DNA of 64,000 nucleotides, from NCBI GenBank assembly GCA_964448305.1, contig CAYUWB010000002.1, positions 1 to 64,000 on the forward strand, read 5' to 3'. Of the stretch, positions 25,366 through 34,419 are shown piece after piece. This stretch comes from Thioglobus_C sp964448305. GTDB taxonomy: Bacteria; Pseudomonadota; Gammaproteobacteria; PS1; Pseudothioglobaceae. The notes beneath the pieces were generated by a model, which had not been told where the DNA came from, made no database searches, and saw nothing but the letters and a program-made list of their open reading frames with translations. The translations under genes and the position numbers were made by a program. How positions within the stretch are numbered: the stretch's first letter is position 1; every line of letters starts with the position of its first letter.

Positions 25366-26355
25366 TTATTTTTTGGGAATGTAGTCACCAAACATCGCAA
25401 CCACTTTAGTAACTTCGTTTTTTGACCCTAAAATAACCGGCACACGATCATGAATGTCTTTAGGTTGTACGTCCATAATACACATACGGCCTGTAGAAGA
25501 AAGGCCTCCAGCTTGCTCAACAATCATCGACATTGGGTTGCCTTCATACATTAAGCGAAGTTTGCCAGCTTTTGATGGATCGCGACTATCATAAGGGTAC
25601 ATAAAAATACCACCCCGGATAAGGATACGGTGAACTTCTGCAACCATAGAAGCAACCCAGCGCATGTTGTAACGCTTACCTAGAGGACCCTCTTCTCCTT
25701 GCAGGCAATCATCAATGTATTGTTTCATCTCCGGTTCCCAGAAGCGCTGATTAGACATATTGATTGCAAATTCAGCTGTATCTTCGGTAACTTTTAGCTG
25801 CTCTTTGGTTAATACAAATTCGCCAATATTGGTATCTAATGTAAATAAGTTAACGCCTTTGCCTGTTGTCATTACAAGCAATGTGGATGGGCCGTAAAGA
25901 ACATACCCAGCAGCAACTTGTTTGCTGCCAGGTTGTAAGAAGACATTTTGATCATCACCAGTGCGATTATCGTCAGGCGCCTCTAAAATAGAGAAAATTG
26001 TCCCCACAGAAAGATTAACATCGATATTTGAAGAGCCATCTAAAGGATCAAAGGTTACTAGATATTTGCCGTTAGCATGACCGGCAATCGTATAGTCCTC
26101 TTCTTCTGACCCTACACCTTTAACATAAGGATTAGAACACAAAATATCTTTTAAAAGATCGTTAGAAATAACATCCAACATTTTTTGAGTTTCGCCCTGA
26201 ATGTTTTCATCTTCAGTTGCACCTAGAATACCAGCTAATTCACCTTGGCCTAATTTATAGGCAATATCTTTACACGCAACCATTGTGTCTTTAATAACAA
26301 GTTCCAGCTCAGCTGATACACCATCATTCGATAATACTTGATCTAATCTTTTCAT
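25366..26355 (-). CDS. fbp: Fructose-1,6-bisphosphatase, class I
   Basis: Hydrolyses fructose 1,6-bisphosphate to F6P and Pi in gluconeogenesis and the Calvin cycle. Metal-binding motifs are GSEEEDYTI near residue 85 and DPLDGSSNIDVN near residue 107; the substrate region YNMRWVASMVAEVHR is near residue 230. The ATG at 26355, after a GGTGAGG-like site, gives 329 aa, a normal length; an upstream in-frame start adds a hydrophobic leader without family support. It is divergent to the PPi-dependent phosphofructokinase gene, so both routes between FBP and F6P are encoded side by side. Confidence 0.95.
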   Translation of the reverse strand: MKRLDQVLSNDGVSAELELVIKDTMVACKDIAYKLGQGELAGILGATEDENIQGETQKMLDVISNDLLKDILCSNPYVKGVGSEEEDYTIAGHANGKYLVTFDPLDGSSNIDVNLSVGTIFSILEAPDDNRTGDDQNVFLQPGSKQVAAGYVLYGPSTLLVMTTGKGVNLFTLDTNIGEFVLTKEQLKVTEDTAEFAINMSNQRFWEPEMKQYIDDCLQGEEGPLGKRYNMRWVASMVAEVHRILIRGGIFMYPYDSRDPSKAGKLRLMYEGNPMSMIVEQAGGLSSTGRMCIMDVQPKDIHDRVPVILGSKNEVTKVVAMFGDYIPKK

Positions 26356-26497
26356 TAAGAACCTCACCTTTAAAAAAATAATACTCACAATTTTAGCATA
26401 CCCCCAATGAGATATATTTTGATATCACTATAAAACAACATGGTAAAAAAAAGCCATAGGTATAATTTTTTGATTCTTATTTAATAAAGGTATGACG

Positions 26498-27742
26498 ATG
26501 AAGAACGCTTTCTATGCTCAATCTGGCGGTGTAACTGCTGTGATTAACGCTTCTGCTTGTGGTGTAATTGAAACTGCACGCAAACATTCAGACAAAATTG
26601 GTACGGTTTATGCTGGTCAAAACGGCATTATCGGCGCACTCACTGAAAACTTAATTGACACCTCTAAAGAATCAGTAGATGATATTGCTGCATTAAAGCA
26701 CACACCTTCTGGTGGCTTTGGTTCATGTCGTTATAAGATGAAATCTTTAGAAGCGAATAAAGCAGAATATGAAAGATTGATTGAAGTATTTAAAGCACAC
26801 GATATCGGCTACTTCTTTTACAATGGTGGTGGCGATTCAGCTGATACTTGTTTAAAAGTTTCTCAGTTATCTGAATCTATGGGTTACCCAATCCAAGCAA
26901 TCCACGTACCTAAAACAGTTGACAACGATTTACCAGTGACAGACAACTGCCCAGGCTTTGGTTCAGTGGCTAAGTACATTGCCGTTTCTACCATGGAGGC
27001 CAGTTTTGACGTAGCTTCAATGGCGGCAACTTCTACTAAAATTTTCGTACTTGAAGTAATGGGTCGTCACGCAGGTTGGATTGCAGCAGCAGGTGGCTTA
27101 GTTGATGATTCAATCCCAGTGGTTATCTTATTCCCAGAAATTGATTTTGATGAAGAAAAATTCTTAGCTAAAGTTGATGCTAACGTTAAAGAATTTGGCT
27201 ACTGTACGATTGTTGTATCTGAAGGCACAAAATGGTCTGATGGTCGTTTCTTAGCAGAGCAAGGCACACGTGATGACTTTGGTCATGCACAACTCGGTGG
27301 TGCTGCACCTGTTGTTGCTAACTTAATTAAAGATGCCCTAGGTTACAAATACCACTGGGCTGTTGCTGATTACTTACAACGTGCTGCTCGTCACTTGTCT
27401 TCTGAATCTGATGTTGAACAAGCTTATGCACTAGGTGAAGCCGCTGTTAATATGGCGTTAGAAGGTAAAAACTCAGTCATGCCAGCCATTATCCGCACAT
27501 CAAACAACCCTTATACTTGGGAAATCGGTTCAGGTGAATTAAAAGACATTGCTAACGTTGAAAAAATGATGCCAATGGAGTACATCTCTGATGATGGTTT
27601 TGGTATTACTGATGCCTGTCGTGAATACTTACAACCTTTAATTGAAGGCGAAAACTACCCTCCATACAAAAACGGTTTGCCGGACTACGTGGTCATGAAA
27701 AAAGAAATGGTAGGCAAAAAATTACCATCATTTGAAGTATAA
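26498..27742 (+). CDS. pfp: Pyrophosphate-dependent 6-phosphofructokinase
   Basis: Reversible phosphotransfer between F6P plus PPi and FBP plus Pi. The motif YNGGGDSADTCLK near residue 112 has GGGD where ATP enzymes have GGDG, a hallmark of PPi specificity, and PKTVDNDLP near residue 144 carries the TVDND lysine motif. MGRHAGWIA follows near residue 189. The product is 414 aa. The second of two in-frame ATGs (26498) is 7 nt from the AAGG ribosome-binding site, whereas 26492 is too close. Followed by adk after 12 nt, probably as one transcript. Confidence 0.93.
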   Translation: MKNAFYAQSGGVTAVINASACGVIETARKHSDKIGTVYAGQNGIIGALTENLIDTSKESVDDIAALKHTPSGGFGSCRYKMKSLEANKAEYERLIEVFKAHDIGYFFYNGGGDSADTCLKVSQLSESMGYPIQAIHVPKTVDNDLPVTDNCPGFGSVAKYIAVSTMEASFDVASMAATSTKIFVLEVMGRHAGWIAAAGGLVDDSIPVVILFPEIDFDEEKFLAKVDANVKEFGYCTIVVSEGTKWSDGRFLAEQGTRDDFGHAQLGGAAPVVANLIKDALGYKYHWAVADYLQRAARHLSSESDVEQAYALGEAAVNMALEGKNSVMPAIIRTSNNPYTWEIGSGELKDIANVEKMMPMEYISDDGFGITDACREYLQPLIEGENYPPYKNGLPDYVVMKKEMVGKKLPSFEV

Positions 27743-27754
27743 GGAAATTAACAG

Positions 27755-28405
27755 ATGAACGTTATTTTATTAGGCCCTCCGGGCGCAGGTAAAGGTACTC
27801 AAGCAACCAATATTTGTGAGAAGTACTCAATTCCACAAATCTCAACAGGTGACATGCTACGTGCTGCCGTTAAAGCAGGTACACCGCTAGGCATTGAAGC
27901 TAAAAAAGTGATGGATGCAGGTGGTTTGGTTTCTGATGATATTATCATTGGTTTGGTCAAAGAAAGAATTCAAGAAGATGACTGTGCAAATGGTTTTTTA
28001 TTTGATGGCTTTCCACGCACCATTGCTCAAGCTGAAGCCTTAAAAACTGACGGCGTAAACATCGACTACGTTGTTGAAATTCAAGTGCCGGATGAAGACA
28101 TTGTCGCTCGCATGTCGGGTCGTCGTGCTCATTTAGCGTCAGGTCGTACTTATCATGTTATTTATAATCCGCCTAAAGTAGAAGGCAAAGACGACATCAC
28201 AGGTGAAGACTTAGTACAACGCGCTGATGACAACGAAGATACGGTTCGTTCTCGTTTAGAGGTTTATCATGAGCAAACTCAGCCTTTGGTTGACTACTAC
28301 CAATCATGGATGAATGAAGACAGCAATGCACCTAAATATGGCGCCGCTAACGGTGTTGGGTCGCTAGACGAAGTGAGAGATCGTGTTTATGCAAATCTTG
28401 GCTAA
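27755..28405 (+). CDS. adk: Adenylate kinase
   Basis: Interconverts ATP, ADP and AMP. The P-loop GPPGAGKGTQ is at residues 7-16, the NMP-binding region ISTGDMLRAAV follows, DGFPRT is near residue 84, and the long LID (RRAHLASGRTYHVIYNPPK) is present without zinc cysteines, as in E. coli. The length of 216 aa is the long type. It lies right after pfp, which fits an AMP/PPi-centred energy metabolism because APS reductase consumes AMP and ATP sulfurylase consumes PPi. Confidence 0.97.
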   Translation: MNVILLGPPGAGKGTQATNICEKYSIPQISTGDMLRAAVKAGTPLGIEAKKVMDAGGLVSDDIIIGLVKERIQEDDCANGFLFDGFPRTIAQAEALKTDGVNIDYVVEIQVPDEDIVARMSGRRAHLASGRTYHVIYNPPKVEGKDDITGEDLVQRADDNEDTVRSRLEVYHEQTQPLVDYYQSWMNEDSNAPKYGAANGVGSLDEVRDRVYANLG

Positions 28406-28429
28406 AGCCCGATTTGCAAAATAAAATGG

Positions 28430-28465
28430 GGGTTTATGTCGTAATGGCATAAGCCCTTTTTTTTT
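28430..28465 (+). terminator. Rho-independent terminator after pfp-adk
   Basis: GGGTTTATG 28430-28438 pairs with CATAAGCCC 28448-28456 (one G-T pair), followed by a run of nine T. It lies just before the next gene, which therefore probably has its own transcript start or relies on read-through. Confidence 0.85.
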
Positions 28466-28486
28466 GAATTTTTATGGCAAAAAAAA

Positions 28487-29650
28487 ATGAATAAAACTGG
28501 CCCAAGAGAAATCAGCATTCCGTTTCGCCCTATTCCATTAGATGTGCCTGATGGTATGAAACCTAATGAGTTTTTTAACTCACCTGAAAATTTAGCAGAT
28601 CTCACTCAAAACAATGGACTATTAACAAACGATGAAGATTTACTACTTTATCGAAAAGCCTTGGGCCATTCTAACGAATTTGATTGTTCTATTATTTACA
28701 ACACCTCAAAAAGTGTCTTAAATCCTTTGGGTCGACCAGTGCGTCGCACACAATTACCTAAAAACGTTAGAAAAGTTTGGAATCGCATGAATCAAATTGT
28801 GATTGGCTTTATGTTAGAACACTACCCTGACCCAAAAAAACATTTGATACTGGCAGGCGAAGCATCACTTGATGCGACTTGGCCTATTACCTCAGCAGGT
28901 GTGCCCAGTATTCGCATGTTGCACAACCACTTTATTGTGTTTGACAAGACTAAATTAGAAAACGCACCACTAGCAGATACCAATAACCCCAATCTAACCG
29001 ATGGCGGGCAACACTCTTTATTTGCCGCTTATATGCAAGATGTGTATGTCGAATTTTTGTCATCACTTGATTTAAAAATACTTAAACCGATTAAAGGTGA
29101 CGCCTCTAGTTTGGCGTTAACAGGCTATCCACAGGGGTTGCCAAGCTGGGAAATACAAGGTGGCATTGACAGTTTAAAAAATATTGATTTTTGGAAAGAA
29201 TACGATCTTGTGCTTAAAGGGTTTTTAGATTTTTATCGCACCTTCTTTACTCAAGTATCAAGTCGAAATTCTGGTGTGCCCGGTAATGCTTACTTCCCTA
29301 AGGAAATTGAAAAAACATTGTTGTTTAATAATTGCTTCTTATCGGCTGCCAAAAAGGTACGTGATAAATGTATTAGTGATGCTAAATATGCATCAGCCAT
29401 TAGATGGCAGCCAGCGTTCAAACAGCTTATTTATCGTAATGACGAAGGCAAGTTAATCGTGACTATTTCTCAAAATTCCATTGGCAATGCTATTACAGAA
29501 CTTTTGGGTGTTGTGGTTAATCGAACGCCTGATGCAAAAGCTTATGAAAAGAGCGAAGGTGCATTAATCGAAAAGCTGTTGAAACTAAGATCTAGACTAA
29601 TCGAGGCAGATCTTGGACATGGAATTGAGACCAAATATTGGAGTAAGTAG
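28487..29650 (+). CDS. Unrecognised conserved-looking protein, 387 aa
   Basis: I do not recognise this protein. It is soluble, with no signal peptide or membrane segment. Visible features are a proline-rich N-terminus (SIPFRPIPLDVPDGMKP), a YPDPKKHLILAGEASLDATW block near residue 106, a possible metal or catalytic motif IRMLHNHFIVF near residue 142, and YPQGLPSWEIQG near residue 212. Base use is like its neighbours, so recent transfer is not indicated. The first ATG comes only 22 nt after the adk terminator with no strong ribosome-binding site. It lies between pfp-adk and hppA, which suggests but does not show a link to PPi or sugar-phosphate metabolism. Confidence 0.8.
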   Translation: MNKTGPREISIPFRPIPLDVPDGMKPNEFFNSPENLADLTQNNGLLTNDEDLLLYRKALGHSNEFDCSIIYNTSKSVLNPLGRPVRRTQLPKNVRKVWNRMNQIVIGFMLEHYPDPKKHLILAGEASLDATWPITSAGVPSIRMLHNHFIVFDKTKLENAPLADTNNPNLTDGGQHSLFAAYMQDVYVEFLSSLDLKILKPIKGDASSLALTGYPQGLPSWEIQGGIDSLKNIDFWKEYDLVLKGFLDFYRTFFTQVSSRNSGVPGNAYFPKEIEKTLLFNNCFLSAAKKVRDKCISDAKYASAIRWQPAFKQLIYRNDEGKLIVTISQNSIGNAITELLGVVVNRTPDAKAYEKSEGALIEKLLKLRSRLIEADLGHGIETKYWSK

Positions 29651-29668
29651 CAAACATAATAATAACGC

Positions 29669-29682
29669 TTGACTTAGGTCAA
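29669..29682. promoter_or_regulatory. FNR/CRP-family-like operator upstream of hppA
   Basis: A perfect palindrome TTGAC-TTAG-GTCAA, with the 5-4-5 layout of FNR/ANR sites (TTGAT-N4-ATCAA). It lies about 105 nt before the hppA ATG. A TATAAT at 29733-29738 would place it near -69 relative to transcription start, a class I-like distance. A related site lies upstream of ccoG. Confidence 0.4.
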
Positions 29683-29786
29683 CTTTAACCAAATTATTAT
29701 ATTATTATCTCATTCATTAAATGAGAATTAACTATAATCACTGTTGAACAAATTTATATATAAATCAAAAGGAGAAAAGAAAGAAA

Positions 29787-31802
29787 ATGGATACATTGAC
29801 GATGGCCATCGGGGCTTCAATTATTGCTGTTTTATACGGCTTATACACAATGACCTGGATTTACAAACAATCCCCAGGTAGTGACAAAATGAAAGAGATT
29901 TCAGATGCAATTGCAGAAGGTGCAAGTGCTTATCTGAATAGACAATATACAACTATTAGCATGGTTGGTGTGGTTTTATTAATTGTTATTTCTCAAGCGC
30001 TTAGCTATCCAGTAGCACTTGGATTCTTGATTGGTGCGGTGTTATCAGGTGCAACGGGCTATATCGGTATGAATGTATCGGTTAAGTCTAACTCTCGTAC
30101 TGCTGAAGCTGCAAAAAATGGTGTGAACTCTGCTTTTCAAGTTGCTTTTAAAGGTGGTGCAGTTACCGGCATGTTAGTGGTTGGTTTGGCATTACTTGGC
30201 GTTTCTGGATTCTACGCCGGCTTGTTGGCTTCTGATGTTGCACAGGCTGATGCATTACATGCCTTAATTGGTTTGGCGTTTGGTGGCTCGCTGATTTCAA
30301 TCTTTGCACGTTTAGGTGGCGGTATCTTTACCAAAGGTGCTGATGTTGGTGCTGATATTGTTGGTAAAGTTGAAGCAGGTATTCCAGAAGATGATCCACG
30401 TAACCCAGCGGTTATTGCGGATAACGTTGGTGATAATGTGGGCGACTGTGCAGGTATGGCAGCTGACTTATTTGAAACTTACGCAGTGACAATTATTGCA
30501 ACGATGATGTTGGCAGGTGTATTGGGCATGGGTGAAGATGCTATTCTTTATCCACTAGCACTTGGCGCTGTATCAATCATTGCTTCAATTGTAGGCACCT
30601 TCTTTGTTAAAGTATCTGATGGTGGCTCTATCATGGGTGCGCTTTATAAAGGCTTAATCGTGTCAGCTATATTAGCGGCAGTTGCGTTTTATTACGTTAC
30701 GATCGATATGGGCATGGGTATTAACTTATTCTATGCGTCATTGATTGGTTTGGCTTTAACAGCTGTGATGGTTGTAGTTACTGAATACTACACTTCAACT
30801 GAATACAATCCAGTACAGCATGTTGCCGAAGCTTCATTAACTGGTGATGGTACAAACGTAATCGCGGGTATCGGCTTAAGCATGAAATCTACAGCATTAC
30901 CAGTATTGGCAGTTTGTGCTAGTATTTGGGGTGCATACGCATTAGGCGGCTTATACAGTATTGCCATTGCAGCTACTGCGATGTTATCAATGACGGGTGT
31001 TATTGTTGCATTAGATGCCTACGGACCAATTACTGATAATGCAGGTGGCATTGCTGAAATGGCAGAGCTTCCTGAAGAAATTCGTAATATCACTGATCCT
31101 CTAGATGCGGTTGGTAACACAACTAAAGCGGTAACTAAGGGCTATGCAATTGGTTCTGCGGGTTTAGCAGCATTGGTATTATTTGCTGACTTCACTAACG
31201 AGTTAAACACTAGGGCCGGATTTGACGCCATCTCGTTTGACTTATCGAACCACATGGTAATCATTGGACTATTCTTAGGCGGCCTTGTGCCATACTTATT
31301 TGGTGCAATGGCAATGGAAGCAGTGGGTCGTGCAGCAGGTGGTATTGTGAATGAGGTACGTCGTCAGTTTAAAGAGATGCCAGGCATTATGGATTACACG
31401 CAAAAGCCTGATTACTCTAAAGCGGTTGACATGCTGACTAAATCAGCAATTAAAGAAATGATCATTCCATCAATTCTGCCAATCTTGTTCCCAGTAGCAG
31501 TTGGTTTGCTATTAGGTGCTGAAGCATTGGGTGGTTTGTTAATTGGCTCTATCGCAACCGGTATCTTTGTGGCAATCTCAATGACCACTGGTGGTGGTGC
31601 ATGGGATAACGCTAAGAAGTATATCGAAGACGGTAACTTCGGTGGTAAAGGTTCTGATGCTCACAAAGCAGCAGTAACTGGTGATACTGTCGGTGACCCG
31701 TACAAAGATACAGCTGGTCCTGCAATCAACCCACTGATCAAGATTATCAACATTGTTGCAATCATGATCATTCCTTTATTGGGTGCCCCTTTACTAGGGT
31801 AG
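29787..31802 (+). CDS. hppA: Membrane-bound H+-translocating pyrophosphatase, K+-independent type
   Basis: Integral inner-membrane pump coupling PPi hydrolysis to proton export, or PPi synthesis in reverse. About 15-16 hydrophobic helices are spread over 671 aa. The PPi/Mg site is seen as DVGADIVGKVE near residue 188 and DNVGDNVGDCAG near residue 211, with a second acidic cluster GGAWDNAKKYIEDG near residue 607. The segment GNTTKAVTKGYAIGSA has Lys where K+-dependent enzymes have Ala, which marks the K+-independent H+-pumping class. A strong AGGAGA ribosome-binding site precedes the ATG. It ends at a terminator shared with convergent yeeE. Confidence 0.96.
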   Translation: MDTLTMAIGASIIAVLYGLYTMTWIYKQSPGSDKMKEISDAIAEGASAYLNRQYTTISMVGVVLLIVISQALSYPVALGFLIGAVLSGATGYIGMNVSVKSNSRTAEAAKNGVNSAFQVAFKGGAVTGMLVVGLALLGVSGFYAGLLASDVAQADALHALIGLAFGGSLISIFARLGGGIFTKGADVGADIVGKVEAGIPEDDPRNPAVIADNVGDNVGDCAGMAADLFETYAVTIIATMMLAGVLGMGEDAILYPLALGAVSIIASIVGTFFVKVSDGGSIMGALYKGLIVSAILAAVAFYYVTIDMGMGINLFYASLIGLALTAVMVVVTEYYTSTEYNPVQHVAEASLTGDGTNVIAGIGLSMKSTALPVLAVCASIWGAYALGGLYSIAIAATAMLSMTGVIVALDAYGPITDNAGGIAEMAELPEEIRNITDPLDAVGNTTKAVTKGYAIGSAGLAALVLFADFTNELNTRAGFDAISFDLSNHMVIIGLFLGGLVPYLFGAMAMEAVGRAAGGIVNEVRRQFKEMPGIMDYTQKPDYSKAVDMLTKSAIKEMIIPSILPILFPVAVGLLLGAEALGGLLIGSIATGIFVAISMTTGGGAWDNAKKYIEDGNFGGKGSDAHKAAVTGDTVGDPYKDTAGPAINPLIKIINIVAIMIIPLLGAPLLG

Positions 31803-31820
31803 TTAATTAAAAGATAATAA

Positions 31821-31848
31821 AAAGGCGTGCAATAGCACGCCTTTTTTT
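31821..31848. terminator. Bidirectional terminator between hppA and yeeE
   Basis: AAAGGCGTGC 31821-31830 pairs perfectly with GCACGCCTTT 31835-31844 around AATA, with A and T runs on either side so that it can work on both strands. Confidence 0.9.
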
Positions 31849-31866
31849 ATGCCTATAAAAAAACAA

Positions 31867-33024
31867 CTAATCAGCCTTGGGAACCTCGTGATCATGCATA
31901 AATTGTTTTTGCATACGGATACCAATATAAGCGCCTAACATAAGTGCAAATAGATCTAAAAATGAACCCAATGACAAAGTTGATGTTCCGGCAATACCTT
32001 GACCCAAAGTGCAACCCATACCTAAAATACCGCCAACACCAACCATCACACCGCCAACAGCATAACGCAATGCTTCGCCAAAAGAATCAAACCACACAAT
32101 TTTAAAACGTCTGGTTAAAACAGAGACTACCACTGAGCCTGCGCCAACGCCTAAAAAAGCAACCAAACCAAAAGTTAAGATATACCACTCAGGGTTTGAG
32201 GCAATATAAAGCAAGTCACCCATTGGTCTAATAAAAGTATAAGACTGTGTACCCATGCCATACTGAGGGTTGTCACTAAACTCAGAAGCTTCATTAGCTA
32301 GCTCACCAATAGGGCCTCCAGAAATATAAAAGGCACCGACGATCAGTGCGCCAATTATAAAGCCACCAATCCAATTATCACGTCTGGCAATAAAGTCTTT
32401 GCTTTTGAAAACCAGACTCATAATTAATAGTGATAACATTAATCCAATCACGATGCGCATTGTTGAAACCTCAACCCCTAAAAGACTACCAATAATCGTG
32501 CCCAAGTCTTGCATTTCAAATCCATAATTATCTAAATTAGGTGAGGCTGGTAAAACCCAAGATAAAAAGTAATCGTTGAAAAAACCTTCAACATATAACA
32601 TTAAAACGGCTGCACCGCCCATGCCTAAAATAGCTACAATGGTTTTTAGGTTTCCACCTCCTAGATTAAGGATGCTTTTCATTCCACAACCTCGACATAA
32701 TGTCATACCAATGCCAAAAAAAGCACCGCCAACCAAATAAGCTGGCCAACGAAACTGACTCATTCGATATGGAGGGCGAGTGCCATCAGCACTAAAAATT
32801 CCCAATGATTCAAAAATAGTAACGCCCAAAATAGCAATTGCAATGGCAAAGAAATACATTGATAAACGACCCGTATTGCCGCTATGAACAACATCTGCGA
32901 TACCGCCTAGCGGACAAAAATCAGTCTTACGTGCAACTGCACCGAAGACAATAGAAACACAAAAAATAATGAAAAATAATGCAACAATTTCTTCACTTAG
33001 ATCACCTAAAATAGGCAAGTCCAT
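31867..33024 (-). CDS. YeeE/YedE-family sulfur transporter
   Basis: A 385-aa polytopic membrane protein with two similar halves. The first carries CPLGGIADVV near residue 37 and GIGMTLCRGCGMKS near residue 103; the second carries GGILGMGCTLGQGIAGTS near residue 334. These Cys-containing loops are typical of the YeeE/YedE (TsuA) family, which moves thiosulfate or other sulfur species across the inner membrane. Location next to the apr region supports a role in sulfur uptake or exchange. The exact substrate (thiosulfate, sulfite, sulfide-derived species) cannot be told from the sequence. Confidence 0.88.
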   Translation of the reverse strand: MDLPILGDLSEEIVALFFIIFCVSIVFGAVARKTDFCPLGGIADVVHSGNTGRLSMYFFAIAIAILGVTIFESLGIFSADGTRPPYRMSQFRWPAYLVGGAFFGIGMTLCRGCGMKSILNLGGGNLKTIVAILGMGGAAVLMLYVEGFFNDYFLSWVLPASPNLDNYGFEMQDLGTIIGSLLGVEVSTMRIVIGLMLSLLIMSLVFKSKDFIARRDNWIGGFIIGALIVGAFYISGGPIGELANEASEFSDNPQYGMGTQSYTFIRPMGDLLYIASNPEWYILTFGLVAFLGVGAGSVVVSVLTRRFKIVWFDSFGEALRYAVGGVMVGVGGILGMGCTLGQGIAGTSTLSLGSFLDLFALMLGAYIGIRMQKQFMHDHEVPKAD

Positions 33025-33111
33025 AAATTTCTCCTCAAAAATATAATGTGTGCGATTATATCAAGGATTAATTACACGAAAAGAAAGATACGGCTGTAAT
33101 AATTGAAATAC

Positions 33112-33136
33112 AAAAAAAAGGACGCTAATAGCGCCC
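33112..33136 (-). terminator. Terminator at the end of the apr-linked small gene group
   Basis: On the minus strand, a 7-bp stem with one mismatch (33136-33130 with 33126-33120) and a 3-nt loop is followed by eight T. It closes the group ending at 33165 and separates it from yeeE. Confidence 0.75.
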
Positions 33137-33164
33137 TCTCGTCTTTTCAGCAGTTAGACAATGT

Positions 33165-33506
33165 TTAACTTGATTTATTTTCTTTGGGTTTGAGTGCATT
33201 TGTACTCTTAGAAAGCGAAAAATCAGCTTGTGCTTTCATGATAGAGTCGACACATTCATCTAAATCACTATAAGCATCAACACCGGCATCAAAACGTTTA
33301 TCGCGTAAAAAATAAAACATGCACTGGTAATTAAAGGCGCCCATTTTAATTACGACAAATGTGTAATGTTTATGCTCCCAAACAGCAGCTGGCTGCTCTT
33401 TTCCATCAACTTCTATGTCGCCCATGTGCACACCATGATCCTTCTCGCGCCAGCGATCATCAACATGTTTTTGAATAGTATCAATTTCTGTTTGTGTAAA
33501 GTCCAT
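33165..33506 (-). CDS. Unknown small soluble protein in apr region
   Basis: A 113-aa acidic, soluble protein I do not recognise. It starts MDFTQTEIDTIQKHVDDRW, has a central beta-rich part (AAVWEHKHYTFVVIKMG) with aromatic residues, then a helical stretch and a Lys/Ser-rich tail. It lies 5 nt after the SlyD-like gene and ends at a terminator, so it is the last gene of a three-gene group downstream of aprA. It may be an accessory protein of sulfite oxidation, by location only. No metal-binding or redox motif is obvious apart from two separated Cys. Confidence 0.75.
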   Translation of the reverse strand: MDFTQTEIDTIQKHVDDRWREKDHGVHMGDIEVDGKEQPAAVWEHKHYTFVVIKMGAFNYQCMFYFLRDKRFDAGVDAYSDLDECVDSIMKAQADFSLSKSTNALKPKENKSS

Positions 33507-33511
33507 AATAT

Positions 33512-34024
33512 TTAATGTATTGATTGAACGTTTTTAAGGCCAGGCATAACGTCATCTACAGGGCCGCCTAGTCTAGCCTCTTCATTTGTTGGCTCACGAA
33601 CTGTAAGCACTTCAAGAACAAATATAACCTCACGACCACATAATGGGTTGTTGCCATCAACAGTCACTGAATTCTCATTTATTTTGATTACCGTAAAATT
33701 AATTCGATCACCTTTATCATTCTCCATGGGGATCATAGTGCCAACCTTTTGAAGGTCTTCATCTAAAGTATCTAGTGGCATCGTAGCAACCAATGATTCG
33801 TCACGTGGTCCATATAATAAGTCGATATCTATAGGCAACTCAATAATATCACCTTCAACTTGACCAACAAGCTCCGCAGTTACTTCAGGTGACAATATTT
33901 CACTGATACCTTGAATATAGCCAAGTGGAAACTCAACTTCATTTAAGACATCTCTTGTATTTTTATCAAGAATTTTGTATCTTAATTCGACGAATTTACC
34001 GTCTTCAATCTTTAAATTATTCAC
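33512..34024 (-). CDS. SlyD-like FKBP-type peptidyl-prolyl isomerase
   Basis: A 170-aa protein with the SlyD arrangement: a short FKBP part (FVELRYKILDKNTRDVL), an inserted-flap region in the middle, then DGNNPLCGREVIFVLEVLTV near residue 123, which corresponds to the DGNHPLAG motif of SlyD, followed by REPTNEEA. The His-rich metal-binding tail of E. coli SlyD is absent. The start is a GTG at 34024. It is embedded in a group downstream of aprA, so it may help fold or mature Apr or other sulfur-oxidation proteins; that role is inferred from location. Confidence 0.82.
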   Translation of the reverse strand: MNNLKIEDGKFVELRYKILDKNTRDVLNEVEFPLGYIQGISEILSPEVTAELVGQVEGDIIELPIDIDLLYGPRDESLVATMPLDTLDEDLQKVGTMIPMENDKGDRINFTVIKINENSVTVDGNNPLCGREVIFVLEVLTVREPTNEEARLGGPVDDVMPGLKNVQSIH

Positions 34025-34041
34025 TGTAAATGTCTTTTAAT

Positions 34042-34392
34042 TTAAAAAATAGTAGCGCCAAAAATTTTTATTTTGTCTTCTTCATAGCCCAATACTAAAC
34101 GACCTAACCACTCACCTGGTTTCTTCTTGTGTTTCTGTTTAAACAAAGCTGTTACGTGTTGGCCACGTCTAATTGTCCCCATAAATTCAACGTCTTCATC
34201 TAAATTTTTGGTTAATTCACTTCGTGCAAACTGCTTACCCATTTCAATTTCATTTGCACCACGAAGCATCTCTTCAGAGAAATTTCTTGTAAATGCACCA
34301 TAATTAGAATTATTAGAATACTTTACCAATTCGTCCCACATAGGGCGAGCAATTTCAAGTATCTCCTTATCTGATTTTTCTAAAATATCCAT
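34042..34392 (-). CDS. Unknown small protein downstream of aprA
   Basis: A 116-aa soluble protein that I do not recognise. The N-terminal half is helical (KEILEIARPMWDELVKYS, then NFSEEMLRGANEIEMGK) and the C-terminal half is beta-rich and basic (KQKHKKKPGEWLGRLVLGYE). The ATG at 34392 has GGAG at good distance; an upstream GTG overlaps that site and is unlikely. It is the first gene after the hairpin cluster that follows aprA, and it leads into the SlyD-like gene after 17 nt. The layout, helices then strands, could suit a cystatin/NTF2-like fold, but that is a guess. Confidence 0.75.
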   Translation of the reverse strand: MDILEKSDKEILEIARPMWDELVKYSNNSNYGAFTRNFSEEMLRGANEIEMGKQFARSELTKNLDEDVEFMGTIRRGQHVTALFKQKHKKKPGEWLGRLVLGYEEDKIKIFGATIF

Positions 34393-34419
34393 AATATACT
34401 CCACAAAAAATATTTGTAA

